64,000 nt of DNA from Zelopaecilomyces penicillatus (Eukaryota > Ascomycota > Sordariomycetes > Hypocreales > Pseudodiploosporaceae). Position 1 is the stretch's first letter. Each line of letters opens with the position of its first letter. The notes under the pieces were generated by a model. The model saw nothing but the letters and a program-made list of their open reading frames with translations. It ran no database searches and had not been told where the DNA came from. Below are positions 22,564 through 34,400 of the stretch, piece after piece. The stretch covers positions 2,790,001-2,854,000 of the forward strand of contig VCCP01000004.1 of assembly GCA_005765155.1 (NCBI GenBank), written 5' to 3'. The translations under genes and the position numbers were made by a program.

Positions 22564-25500
22564 ATGGCGAGCTCAACGTCAGACTCTCGACCCACCTCGA
22601 GCGCCGTTTCTCCTCGCCCGATGAGATCGAGAACCCAGAGCATCTCGAGCGACCGCCCCTCGACTATTAGCCACTTGCTCATGACGACGCCTCAGTCTGT
22701 TTCTCCAGAAGCAGCCTTCATTGCTGCATCCGCTGCCTCTCAGATCGTCACCAACGACCATGATAGCCACGCCGATATCTGGTACGATCAAAATGGTATT
22801 GAGCCCTCCGGTGAAGCAGCATTGGTGTCACCCGCCGCGCTGCAGTTGATGAACAATTTCCTCGATCAGCTGCTCTTCAACTTTCTCCAAGTATCCAGAG
22901 CCACGACTCTTACAGCCCTGCGGCCTGCGGTCTCCGAAGTTCTTAAGCCAAAACTCGCCAAAGACACCATAAACAATGCCGACGAGGAATTGCGCGAGTA
23001 TCTTGGCGGTGCCGATGAAGATGACTATGTGCAACCACAAGGCTCAAACAATGCCCGTGACTGGGACGTGGAGCTTGTCTGGAAGCGCACCCGATTAAGA
23101 TGCATGGTATACTCCTCATTGGGTGATTTGGAGGAGGAAGATGAAGACTTCTACATGGAGCAAGAGAATTTGGAGATTGGCGCCAACGAAAAAGTATCGG
23201 ATGTCATCTCACCTGCAGTAGCCATTTTTCTAACCTCAGTTTTGGAATACATGGGAGAGCTCACTCTTACTGTGGCTGGGCAAGCCGCTTACAATCGCAT
23301 ACGCACCAAAATCGAGAAGGGACTTAAAGACGGAACTCGCAATCCTGCCGAGCTTGCTGATCGAATTGTTGTTGGCGAGTATGACATGGAGCGTGTTGCC
23401 CTTGATAGGACTCTTGGGCGACTCTGGCGAGGTTGGAAGAAGAGGCTCAGAACACCTGTCGTCGAGTCGAATAATCGAACATTCTCCATGGCCCAATCCC
23501 CGCGGGAAGACATTACATTTGATGCCCTAGACCACAAAGTGTCTGTCAGGGATACAATGGGGGCACCCCAGCAGGAGCAGGAGCAGGAGACTTCCTCATA
23601 CCCAGAGCCGGATCAGCAACAGCAACCCACTGAAGAGGTTCCAACAGATGTCCAACCATGTGATATCCCCTTGCCCATGGGTGAGAATGATATCGAAGAG
23701 ATAGAAGTACCCTGGCTCGCTCGATATAGCGACGATGAAGAAGATACAGAAGAACTCGAAGTACAGCCTCGCCGCCCAAAGAGTTTTATCATTCCCTCAG
23801 TCCTGACTCATGGCCTTCCAACACCAGCTCTAACTGAAGAGCATTCACCTATTCTCCCTATTCACAGGAGGTCTCAATCGCTGCCTACACCCCGATCGGT
23901 GCGCTTTCTTCTCACAACACAATCAGAACAAGAGGCTTCGTCGGGTGCTAAAGTGACAGAGTCTGCTGATTCCAAGTCCGCATCAGCCGCAAAGGCTTCT
24001 CGACATGGAAAGCAAACAAGGGCCAAGGTAACCGGACAGGAGGATGACGCTCCATGGGATTCCGACGATTCTGGGGAGGTTGCGACGGTTGAGAAGGCGG
24101 AGATTGTGACATCGTCTAGAGTATCCGTTGCAAGCACTTCGTCTCCGACTGTCTCAGAATCGGGCAGAGGTCTTGGTCACCATCGAAGGTCTTCTAGTGT
24201 CCACTCGGCGCGTATTATTGATGTTACTGGTCCCAAGAGTCCTACGGCCTCACGTCCACCATCTATGGATGCCACAGAGAGAAAGCGTTCCGTCAGTTTA
24301 TCCAGCTCAAGCGCTCGATCATATCCCTTCAGCGCGTCAGAACTTCCTAAGGCTATAGCCGTGGAAAACATCGCCCGCGCTACGGGGGCAATTCCAACCG
24401 TTCGTTCCCCAGTAGACAGGGTCAGGCCAGCCATTCAGAACGCATCAACAATTTCCGAGTCAGAGGAAGAGATTGATGATCGCTCTGTTGTTGGCAACAA
24501 AGCAGCCGGTGTTGCAGAACTGAGCCGGCGCACAAAGGCAAGTGCTACTGATCGGATAACATCTGCGCCGAGAACCGAAGTGGCCCCTGCTACGACTAAA
24601 GTGACAATCCTCAAGACACTCAACACGACTGGCCCATTTGTTGAGGAACCATTACCAGAAGTCCCCCGGAAATCTCCAGGCCATGCTGCCGCAATTGCTT
24701 CCAGAGGCGATGTCAAAGGGATTTCATCAACAGAGCGCTCCAAGTCAACTGAGGCGGAAGAGGAGATGGCGTTGCCACTGCATGCCATTGTGCCACCTCG
24801 TCAAATCCACACGTCAGGCTCATCTAGCTCGTCAATCAACGGACGGTTCAAGGCAGTTCGAACCTCGGAAGAAGATTCTCCAACTCATGCGGATAGCGTG
24901 GCGCGAAACTTTGAAGAGCTTATTCAGAGTAACCAGACCATCACATACACACTCACACCGGAAAACATGCGCGACATTGAAGTACGTATTAGTATCTACT
25001 CAAACTTGACGACACCACTAACAGTTTTGTAGACCAAACGCTCAGTCGAGAGTCCAGTTGTTACCAAAGTTACAATAAAGAATGATGAGTTTCGGGCGCC
25101 CACCACACCTCGATCTATTCAGACTTCATTTGATGTCAACGATTTGCCACCTGCTCAGCGAACGGTATCCGCAGCAACTCACGTCTCAGTTGATAGCAAG
25201 GCAAGCAAACCGTCGGGCCCAATCCCTCGAGCCCCTGCTGGTATGGCTGTGACGACGGGACGAGCAGGAGGACCCCAGGCCCGTGAAGCGCGCATTCCTG
25301 TCGACTCCATAGCAGATTTTGCCGAGTTCATAAAATCCACAGGTCCAGTCACAGACAAGAGCATGATTGCCTCGCGTAAAATCCAAACGCCAACCAGCCC
25401 GACAAAGAGAAGCGGCGAGTCTCGCCGCGTGTCTGTAACCAGTAGCCGGAGCAACCGCAGCCGCTATCAACCACGTGAAGCGGCCGTGGATAACAAGGCA

Positions 25501-26421
25501 GACAACTCAGATCTCATTGACTTCATTCGCCAAGGCCCACCAGCCGCGTCAAGCAACCATCGAATTCCCCGCCATGTAGCGCCTTTCCGCACCACCATGG
25601 ACTCTGACCAGATGGTTGGTGCTATTGGCGGCAAGGCCATTGATGCCAACATTCCTGAGATTCGATACAGCCAGGCCTCAACGAATCTTACGGATAATTC
25701 AATGCCATCCATCCAATCTTCAATAAACTCGAGTTCTGCCCTACTCAAGAATAGAGGCTCCTCGAAAGCGAGCAAGATGATGGGAGAGGATGATGGAATG
25801 CCCATTCGGAAGACTCGTCGTGTCCGCGATCCGTATGCAATCGACTTCAGCGATGAGGAAGTAGATGAGGAGGACTTTATGCCGGCACCTAGAGCTCCTG
25901 TCAAGAGAGAAGAGAGTTTGGCAGAATTTCTACGAAATTACGAGCCACCACCAGAGCCCTCATCTCAACTCTCGTCAAGGAAAGTGCCTAAGAAGAAGAC
26001 CAGCACACCAAGTCTTATCGGTCGTTTCACCCGCAGTAATACAAAGGAGCCTGTTATTGCACCGAGTATTATCAGCTCTCCAGTCAGCGATACAGCTAGC
26101 ATTACCGGCCGTAGCAAACATATCCCTATTCAGGTGAATATGCCTCCTGGATATGACAAATACGGGCCAATTGGTGATGCAGTACGTCCGCGGGGAACAC
26201 CTACCTCTGTGTCTATGAACCGAACACCCATGAAGAGGTTTGAGCCGCGTGAGCCTGTAAGCTCGAGTCAAACATCAGATTTGGCCGCATTTCTCCGTGA
26301 TTCAGAGCCACCACCTGAACGTGTTCTGACTCATACATCACATTCATCCTCAAGGCCTGAGGAATCTAATAGTATTGGTCGGAAAATGTTTGGCAGGAGA
26401 AGAAAGACTTCCATAGTATAG
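22564..26421 (+). CDS. Large protein with H2B-like and H2A-like histone-fold segments and disordered tail
   Basis: Exons are 22564-24981 and 25033-26421 (51-base intron, donor GTACGT), giving 1268 residues. Residues about 88-148 resemble the H2B core: SPAALQLMNNFLDQLLF aligns with the H2B helix-2 pattern, and AVSEVLKPKLAKDTINNAD with its C-terminal part. Residues 214-251 resemble H2A helix 2: SPAVAIFLTSVLEYMGELTL followed by AGQAAYNRIRTKI. Basic and aromatic GRLWRGWKKRLRTP follows (284-297). Residues 310-1268 are mostly low-complexity, with Ser, Pro, Glu and Gln, acidic clusters, and recurrent short motifs (see findings). No signal peptide or membrane segment is seen. I do not recall a characterised member. 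Histone-like pairing and a nuclear site are inferences; the gene itself is secure. Confidence 0.8.
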
Positions 26422-27881
26422 AAGTCTGGGCTGAACAGTCTCACAATTTTCAACTTTTGTCGCAAACGCCGATGCAATATTGGGCTCGGAGGACGACCAA
26501 GCCTTCTAATGATATTTATGTATTAACTGTTTCCTTGGACGTCATTTTATTTGTTGCTGGCTATGTTTTCCTATCTACGTTTGCTCGATACCACCACATC
26601 TTGATTTGCACAATATAGTTATTACTACTACTAGTCATGTCCGGGAACTCTAGGGGAAAAGGGAACTGTCCGCGGGTTTGGCTTCATATTACGAAGCCCT
26701 CTTGACAGCTGCTTGCATCCTGCGTATTTTGAGAGGGTTACTGTACATGTCAATTAATGTCAACTGGCTTCTCGCTGGGTTTGGAGAAGGATCAAAAAGG
26801 CAGAAGCGTTATTGGTGAAAACTGGGAACCCCTTTTGGTTGGAATGGTGGGTTCTGTGTGACCAGCAGTGGGAATAAATAGATATACTTCTAGTATCTAC
26901 ATGAACAAATTGGTATATCTAACTCGCAGCTTTTCCTACTTCCATGTTCAATCCTGCTATTTCCCATTAGAAGATTTAGTACAAAATCCAATACTTGCTT
27001 TTCATTCCATAAGAATACATTGTGGAATAGCCGTATTATTAAAATAAAATTGAACTTGAATATGCTGCACTTATGGGCTCAGCGATGTGCCGATTTGAAC
27101 CTACAATTCGTGCCAACCTAGCTCAACATGATAAAACCGAGCTACTATGGAAAAACGCTCGGGAGATTCATGTATTTGTAATCAGGGACTGATTTGGTTA
27201 TTCCCATGATGTGAACACTGTTAAACAATCAACAAGAATGGTTTGTGGCTAGCCTGGTTCTGTTTTCCTATTAAGAAAAAAAAGCATTAACGAAACAAAA
27301 ACCAGACGCGGACATTGATCATCCAATATTTGTATAGTAGTACGTGACGGGGTCGTTGTCTGTGAGTATGTGAGAAACCGAAACTTCTCGCCTCCTCACA
27401 CTCATTTCCTTCATACACAGCCGACACATGATAAACTTGTCCCCCCACCTAATACCCAAGGAAAAAAGTCTTTGCAAGAAGACCTTGATTTTACCCATCA
27501 TAAGCATCGTAAACCAAAAGAAAGAGAAAAAGAAAACAAGGGGTAATAAAAATTGGGATAAAAAGAAACAACAAAAATGGCCCAGGGTCAAGGCAGTCCC
27601 GACAATAAGAGCATGATAGACACTGCCAAGTGCAACATCAGAAAAAAGGAGTTGCAGGAAATCATATACTAAAAAAGGGTAATACAGCCAACAGTTGATG
27701 CAAAAGCTGTTCGGGCATCCAGAATGAAACAAACCAAGGAAAAGAATACCAGAAGGAAATCAGGAAAACCAACAATAATGAAACAATAAATAATAAAGAA
27801 AACCCCGAGAAGAACAAGAGCCTCCAGCGACGTTGCTCCCAGCCTCTCTCACTGACCAGAAACCTTGGACTAGACGCCATG

Positions 27882-27914
<33 letters not shown>

Positions 27915-28245
27915 TATTCCAAGCAACAGCAAAGGAAATAAAAAAAGGACAACAGTCAAGGGCTATTAACATTTCCAAGCCAGGTAAAATATCAAGTCTC
28001 TTCTGTGTCAGAAGACACCAATGAATCTCCCGAGAATCAAGATAACACTTCGATAGTGTAAAGCAGCTCAACAACAATGCCCATCGCCGTAACGGCCTGT
28101 ATGTTTGTTGAAAAGCCCGGGCAATAAAGAAAATGCCGAGTAAAATTAAAACGTTGAGCAGACCACATTGAGACAAGAGCCAAGTTATCATGAGTTGATA
28201 TCCCTAGATCATCATGTTCGAACAAAGGAGCATTTACCTGGCCGT
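26422..28245. other. Intergenic between convergent genes, A-rich
   Basis: The tract is AT-rich. A minus-strand stretch at about 27085-27160 has box A- and box B-like words with tRNA spacing but does not fold as a tRNA. An A-rich region (27440-27960) contains an uninterrupted A29 run. Open frames here read homopolymers and are not accepted. Confidence 0.55.
27884..27912 (+). repeat. Poly(A) tract, 29 bases
   Basis: Twenty-nine consecutive A residues on the plus strand. It could be a slippage product or the tail of a retroposed sequence. I could not find flanking target duplications. Confidence 0.8.
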
Positions 28246-29342
28246 CTAGATTTCCATTCGGCCGGCAATATCCTCACTCATGAACCTTTCATGTGTGCTG
28301 TGCAGCATGTCATCATCGTCGTCATCCTCGTCGTCATCCAAATCCACTTCAAGATCCTCATCTCCAGCATAGTCATCATCTGAGAACGGAACGAGGTCGC
28401 CATCCTCACCGCGATTCCAGTAGAGTCCATCATCGAGTGGCGCCTCATCATCTTCAAAGGAAGGTATCAGTTCTGCATCACGGTCACCAAGCCAATAGTT
28501 TGCGCGCTTCCCCGCACCACCCAAAGCAGACGTAGATAGCTGTCTATTTTGAACGCCTTTGATCGGCCGAAGCGTTGGGCTTTGTGAGGAAATAACAGGA
28601 ACCACGCGAACATAGAGGTATGCGACACGTTTTAGTGCTCGGTTGAAAAAAAAGTAGTGTGCTGCCCAGATGGCGCTCTCATCTTCCTCAAATGGGTCGG
28701 TTTCTGGGGAATAGCTAAAGATTGTGCATTCGTTGAGTCGCATTTCCTTGTTAATCAGGGACCAGCACTGCGTGCCCCACTGTGACTTTGCATCACCATC
28801 GAGGGACGACCCATATGACGAATCCTCAAGACCCGGTCGTACATTCTGTAGTATTGAATCTAGATTTACCATGACGCGCCTCAGATTCCGCTCACGTTTG
28901 AAATCGCCTGGTCTCAGCACATGTGAGAAGTCATAGTGTGGATGGCTAGCGTTGAGAGTAGCGATCAAGTACGCAAAGGTACGGCGACTTGACAGTTCAG
29001 AGAGTGGCCCAAAAGCGCTTGAGCGTGAGAAAAGCTGCATACTCCGTGATGTCGCGAGCATGTGCTCACGATCTGGCGGTGACAGACTCGCTCCGAGTTT
29101 GAGTAATGCGGCATGCTGAGAGCTCAGGTCTTTGTCAATATTTTTGTACAACTTCTTGTCTGAGCCTGTCGATTTCGTTGTGTATAGATCGCAGCCGCCC
29201 GTAACGTTGCAGTCGGGTGTGTTGAAGTTGAGCGCGCCAGTTACGGCCTCGAAATCTTGTACGGGTAGGTACTGCGGGAACGAAACACTGTTAGCATGAA
29301 GACGAATATGGCATCTCGAGATAAGCCCGAACTTACCTTCAT
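28246..29342 (-). CDS. maf1: RNA polymerase III repressor Maf1
   Basis: Maf1 binds and represses RNA polymerase III under nutrient limitation or stress and is controlled by TORC1 and PKA phosphorylation. Exon 1 is only six bases (29342-29337, ATG AAG), followed by a 65-base intron and exon 2 at 29271-28246; the product is 343 residues. The start reads MKYLPVQDFEAVTGALNF, the conserved N-terminal box, then DCNVTGGCDLYTTK. The central box is FAYLIATLNASHPHYDFS. The next has WSLINKEMRLNECTIFSYSP and WAAHYFFFNRALKRVAYL. The serine-rich block about residues 58-80 (ATSRSMQLFSRSSAFGPLS) may be a phosphorylation region. The C-terminus is acidic (EDLEVDLDDDEDDDDDD). Without the tiny first exon the N-terminal box would be lost. 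Confidence 0.95.
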
Positions 29343-31020
29343 GGCGACGGTAAATAATGGTGGTTAGACCTGAGTCGCACGTTTGCTAAATGTGCAAGTA
29401 ATACCGTATAGTTATTGTTTGACAGCTGAAGATGGCTAAATGGACAGAGTTGGAACGGGGCGCAAAGCTGCTGCCACTCTGTCTGCGATAAGACAGGCGA
29501 TGCGTGCAGTCGAGACAGGCAAACGGTAGCGTTGAAAAGAATGCGATAACAGTCGTGTTGATGCTGTGTTGCTGGAGGAAGAAAATCGCCAACAGAGCGT
29601 GAAGATGTGGACGCTTCAGTTATGTTTGGGCCGCGATGGAACGGGGCGATATTGATGCCGCAAACAGGTCGCGTTCGCCTAAGATTTGCTGGGAACTGAA
29701 CCGAGTATCCTGTTGATGAATGTGGATGAAGAGGATGCAAGCCGAACTGGCGTCTAGCAGCGTCGAGGACTAGCAGGCATTGCTTGTCTCAAAGCGATGG
29801 GCGTGAGTGTGCTGTTGGGGCGAGAAGTTGAAGATGCACCGTTGAGGGGAGGCCAGTGGATGATTGGCAGCTGAGGTGATGTGATGCGCTGAGTTCTTAG
29901 TGGAGGGCCGGAAGGGGGGGGGGGGGTTAGCGATGGCTGCCACATGGATTGGATGGAATCTCAGCAGGACAGGACTGGATACTGGCGTGGCTTGCTGGAT
30001 TGGCAAGACTGGGTGACATCAACTGCTGGCCAAGGCAGCTGTGTTGTCACTGCGCAAGCAGCAGCGCTGTGGAGGTACATTGATTAATAGCGTTAGCACT
30101 AAGCTGCAGTAGGTACCTGAACAGCTGGGGTTAGTAGGTAGGTAGTAATGATGCGTTAGTAATCCCCACAGGGCGGAGTCCAGCAGCCCCATTGCCCCAG
30201 CTAGTTGGGCCGTCATCGGCAAAGTGGCCAGATAGTAAGAATAGCATCCGGCCATCGCGGAGAAAGGGGGAGCAGAGCGAGTGCATGGATTGGGCCATCC
30301 GATTCGCTGGCGTTGGACAGAGCTAGGATGACGAATGGAATTGCACAGCGCCGCCCACGGGTGCAAACAGCAACTTGCTATGCGCTGACAATGACGGTGA
30401 GTCTGAATGGAGGTCGGTTTCGACTATCTTCGGTTCTTGCTGCAATCTGTGGCCTCGTGAAATGCGCAGTATGCAATTGAAGTGGTATATTGTCAAAGAC
30501 TCCCGGTGCCTTTTCAAGGTCGCCGGAAATCTCTGTTCTGTCAATGAATCATCCGTGTTGCGTGTCAAGGCCGCTGATGCCAGCAGTTGGCACAAGCCGG
30601 CGACAACGCACTACGTTGCCACTCGCATATGGTTCATTCATCGTCTCTGGACAAGAAAGAGGGTGGTTTTCCACCCTCAAAGATCTATACACACAAAGAC
30701 ACCAGGCCGCGTACTTGCTCCCATCACTTCCCAGTCCTGTCTTCCTTCGTGTCCTCTCCACCTGTCGAAAAGATGCTCAGCTTTTTGAGACATCCGATCA
30801 AGCCAGCCCCGACTGCTTTAGGTTTGTCAATATAGCTTCAGAGTCCTGTAGAGAGCATATGGTCAACCATCGCTCAGCATCATCCCCCTTGTCAGGCTTC
30901 GTCCGATAGGGTTCGGTCTAGGAATGGACAGGTCGGCGACGCTGGGATCGTTTATGTAGTTCGCTCATCGAAGGAGTTGTAAGGGGAGCAGGGACTCCAT
31001 GGCGTTCTCATCCACCGGGA
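29343..31020. other. Intergenic, maf1 promoter and aps1 3' flank
   Basis: A G13 run lies at 29914-29926 and several TAGGTA words at 30110-30145. Open frames up to about 139 codons (30490-30909) show no recognisable features and are not accepted. Confidence 0.55.
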
Positions 31021-31819
31021 CTACATGAGCTTTGTGACCTCGTCTTCGACCTTAAGATGGGGTATTGAGCGTCAGCTGCAATGTTGCGCGGCCGAGCAGT
31101 GGCAAAACAATGTCGAAGCGAGTGTGGCAGAACCTAGCAAATGGCGAGGACCGTCACGGTAGAAAATTCAACTTACCTCCATGTCTTCAAGTGAATCCTG
31201 TTGCCCAATACACCTCAGCACATTCTTCTTGCTGCTCTCCTGCAACTCGCCCGCGAGAAGCATTTCGTCGAGTATGTAATAGGCCTTTGTAAAGGAAAAG
31301 ATAATGTCGAGCTCGCAAACATTGCCGTAGTACTTATCCATCTGCTCCACATAGCGGTGAATGATTTCGAGTGTGATCAATTCATTGTCCTCAGAGGAGC
31401 AACCAGTGATGAAAAAAAGGGAGGCATATCGCCGGTATACTATCTTGGTATCTATCCAAAGGCAGATTTAGCTGTCGAAGCTTTCCAGAGCTCCATACCT
31501 CGAAGGGACACTGCCACACACCTTTGTATTCGAGAAAGTTGCACATGCGAGTGCGTCGTGCCAAAACAAGCTGCGACACATCCTTTACAATCTTGGCTTT
31601 ATCTTTGGGAGACAGAGTCGTAAACCATTTTGCCAGACGCTGCGGCAGTAATCAGTCAGCTCATGTTGTTCTGTAGCGAGGTATTGCAGTCACCAAGGAG
31701 GGAAACGTACCACTTTGCCCTGTCGGGAGAGCAAGATCAGGTAACTAGGGAGGCGGCGTGTCAGCTTGCTAGAGTGCAGGGCATCGGTCGAGAGGACAGG
31801 TTTCGTACTGAATCGCCAT
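31021..31819 (-). CDS. aps1: AP-1 clathrin adaptor sigma subunit
   Basis: This is the small subunit of the AP-1 complex, which sorts clathrin cargo between trans-Golgi and endosomes. Five exons are needed: 31819-31809 (11 bases), 31744-31711 (34), 31639-31522, 31451-31177 and 31050-31021 (30 bases); the product is 155 residues, the usual length. The protein reads MAIHYLILLSRQGKV, RLAKWFTTLSPKDKAK, LVLARRTRMCNFLEYK, IVYRRYASLFFITG, then LEIIHRYVEQMDKYYGNVCE and ELQESSKKNVL, ending EVEDEVTKLM. This is nearly the fungal consensus. Introns are 64, 71, 70 and 126 bases. A plus-strand frame across the same region (31201-31623) is an antisense shadow. Confidence 0.95.
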
Positions 31820-33137
31820 GGTGATGACGATGACAGCGTCACATCACCAGGGGAGGCTGGAAAGTGGTGGACAGGTGGTTAGAGCTGAAGAAAAGGCGAA
31901 TGGGACCAGATTCCTTTGACCTTCTGCCAGGCTGGTTGGCGACGAGGTACTAGGTCATCTCCGCAGATGACCCATTTGGTACGCCGCCATTACTGGGGCT
32001 GACCCCTCTATAGAGCCTCAGGCGATTAGAGCCAGGGGCAGCTAACACAACTATAAATGCTGAGCTCTGTCTACCTTTTACCTCCATAACTCTCAATTTG
32101 TTTAGTCAACTGCCAACATAACCCATACTCAAAACAGGCAATAGTTAAATCAATCTACCTAGTTATCGATGTGGGTCACTCAATCAAGCGCGAGTCATTC
32201 AGAACATGAAATATCAACAACTTCATAGAATGCAATTACTCCCTGCGCAGTTCTGACAACTTTATGACATAGCAACTCAACCCTCGTAAACATATTCCCA
32301 GATAGATTACAAGAGCTTGACTTACGAGCTGTGAAGACAGTTGATCACTGGCATCCCCAGTATCGATAAGAAAAGTACTTGCTGCAGGTTGATAAAGTCA
32401 GCAGCATTGAGAAACACAACTCGTTCTGGCGGACTTTCAGGGTTAGGCGCAGACATAACTTTCACATGGCGGACTCCGACACCATCCCCTCACCCGATTA
32501 TTGGAGAGTGCATCACAGTGCAGGTGTGTATCACTCATGCAAACCCCGCGCGACTTTTTTTTTCTTAATTTTCTTCTCACTCTTCCCCTCGGCGTTCATG
32601 GGACGATGGAGTTGTGGTGGGGGTTGTGTTACATGCATTAGAGACATATACAGACAGGTAATATGGCATATAGAGGGACCAAATTTTTTATATGAGGACT
32701 AGCATGAGAACGGCATGGCATCACCATATCCAAACAATGTGTGATAATGGCTACTAGGGGTCTTCTGTCAAGCGCTGTCTATGCCTGCTTGAATGTAAGC
32801 TTATCGGCAATATAATCAAATCGCGATTAATGTCATTGAATCCCTCCGTCTCACGGCCCCTCCGGCGGTGCTTCCACATCATCGTCACAAACCCAGCCAA
32901 TCCCAGCATTAGTAATCGTTCTGGTCCGCCGCTACGCGCGCCTTCCGCACCACGATCAGCCTATCGGAGTAGGATCAAACTTTTGCGCAGGTGTCTTTGC
33001 GGAATCATATAAAGACCGGCGGCAAACCTCCTCGCCGAAGCCTTTTCTTGGACGTTCCTTACAGTCTTCATCCCTTCTTGTCTTTAAATCTCTATAGTAT
33101 ATAGCCTGGGCTCCTCCCCCCACCATTACTTGCCACA
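31820..33137. other. Bidirectional promoter region, aps1 / gcl modifier
   Basis: No gene is supported. A TATAAA-like word lies near 32052 on the plus strand. A TTAGTAA site lies at 32909-32915. The rest is ordinary intergenic sequence. Confidence 0.55.
32909..32915. promoter_or_regulatory. Possible Yap1/AP-1 response element (TTAGTAA)
   Basis: TTAGTAA is the reverse complement of TTACTAA, the classical Yap1 site. It lies 223 bases upstream of the start of the glutamate-cysteine ligase modifier gene. In yeast, glutathione synthesis genes are Yap1 targets. A 7-base match can arise by chance. Confidence 0.4.
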
Positions 33138-34140
33138 ATGACGAAACTCATTCTCTCCACGGGGTGTGTAAATGGCTCCAAAATAACCACCCCTCCAACA
33201 GCCACGATCAAGTAGTTCCTCGGCTAACTTTGGATGTAGCAATGTCATGTCCGCAGGCCCATCTATCATACGCAGAGGTGGCAGCAGTCGGTCAAACCTT
33301 GAACTCGTTAACTCGTTGCGCGAGAGTTTTACTGCAGCCAAAGAAGATTATAGTATCGAAGCACCACGCACAAATGGGTTTAGCACCCCGCCGGCACGAC
33401 TACACACACCTACCGAGGTGTGGACAGAGCGAGAGGGCAAGATTCTTTACATACCAAGAATCAACTGGCACGCCGCCGGCCTGCGAGAAGAGCCCAGCGA
33501 ATACGAAGTTACTGTGAAACTGTTCCTCCTCCCAAACACACCTCTTCCGGAGCGCGAGCAGTACATACGCGATGCTCTGAACCTAGTCAAGAAGGAGCTT
33601 GGAATTCAAACCATTGACTTGCTGGTTATATCCTTTCCAGGGATGTGGTTCGAGGGCAACTGCGAATGGGAGGCCGACAAGATCAATGCTCAACAAGGTA
33701 ACCTCAACGAAGAGGTTGCAACCTGGAAAGTTCTCGAGGATCTTCACAGACAGGGTGTTGCAAAACGGCTTGGTGTGGCCGAGTTTGGCAGTGACAAGCT
33801 GCGCTCTTTCATCGAGAAGACAACAATACCCCCAGCTGTTGACCAAATCAACCTTCGGGACTGCTGCAATGTTCCTCCGCCACTGAAGAAGCTTGCTGGC
33901 GAGCACGGCATCGAGTTGAACGTGCACACAGATTGCACAGACATTCTCCCTCGCGGCACGCTTCGGAGTCTTCTAGGCAGCTCACCTCAAGGTGCCGGTG
34001 TTCTGGCAGATCCTGAGAGCAAAGGGTCTGGATTGGAGGGCGAGATAGAGCCCCAGTGGGTTGTGAGATATATGGCGTTTGTACGGGATCGAGGCGTGAT
34101 TGAAAATAAAGGATACTTTGCTGGAGCAGCACTTCATTGA
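33138..34140 (+). CDS. Glutamate-cysteine ligase modifier subunit (aldo/keto reductase fold)
   Basis: This is the probable regulatory light chain of the first enzyme of glutathione synthesis. Exon 1 is 26 bases (33138-33163), the intron is 76 bases (branch CTAAC), exon 2 is 33240-34140; the product is 308 residues. The start reads MTKLILSTGNVMSAGPSIIR, the usual opening of fungal members. Later blocks include VKLFLLPNT, LGIQTIDLLVISFPGMWFEG, WKVLEDLHRQGVAKRLGVAE and PAVDQINLRDCCNVPPPL, following the TIM-barrel order of aldo/keto reductases. The family keeps the fold but lacks the full catalytic tetrad, fitting a non-catalytic regulator. The catalytic subunit is not in this window. The alternative call, a generic aldo/keto reductase, is less likely. 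Confidence 0.88.
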
Positions 34141-34400
34141 GGAGGAGGAAGGGAGCCGAAACGCTCATCTAGAATTGTTTTCTAGTCTTGCGTTGCGGGG
34201 GTAGGTGGCTCTGATACCAATTTGTTATTTGAATATTTCGGTTTACTATTTGGAAAGTGGGAAGGCGGTTTGCGTGGAATCATTTTTTTTCCGGCTTGGG
34301 GATAAATAGCGAGCATCATCATGTCTTGGTCAGACTACAGCAGATTATTTTACACCCGGGTGGGAAAAGGCGAGCAATGGGCTGGCCACCAGCCCCTCTG

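Noticed and set aside
27085..27160. Possible tRNA gene on the minus strand
   Set aside because: Box A and box B words have the right spacing, but acceptor, anticodon and T stems do not pair.
27319..27732. Hydrophobic minus-strand frame resembling a membrane protein
   Set aside because: Hydrophobicity comes from translating T-rich homopolymers opposite an A-rich tract; there is no conserved pattern.
31201..31623. 140-codon plus-strand open frame
   Set aside because: It is antisense to aps1 exons, whose protein is nearly the family consensus.
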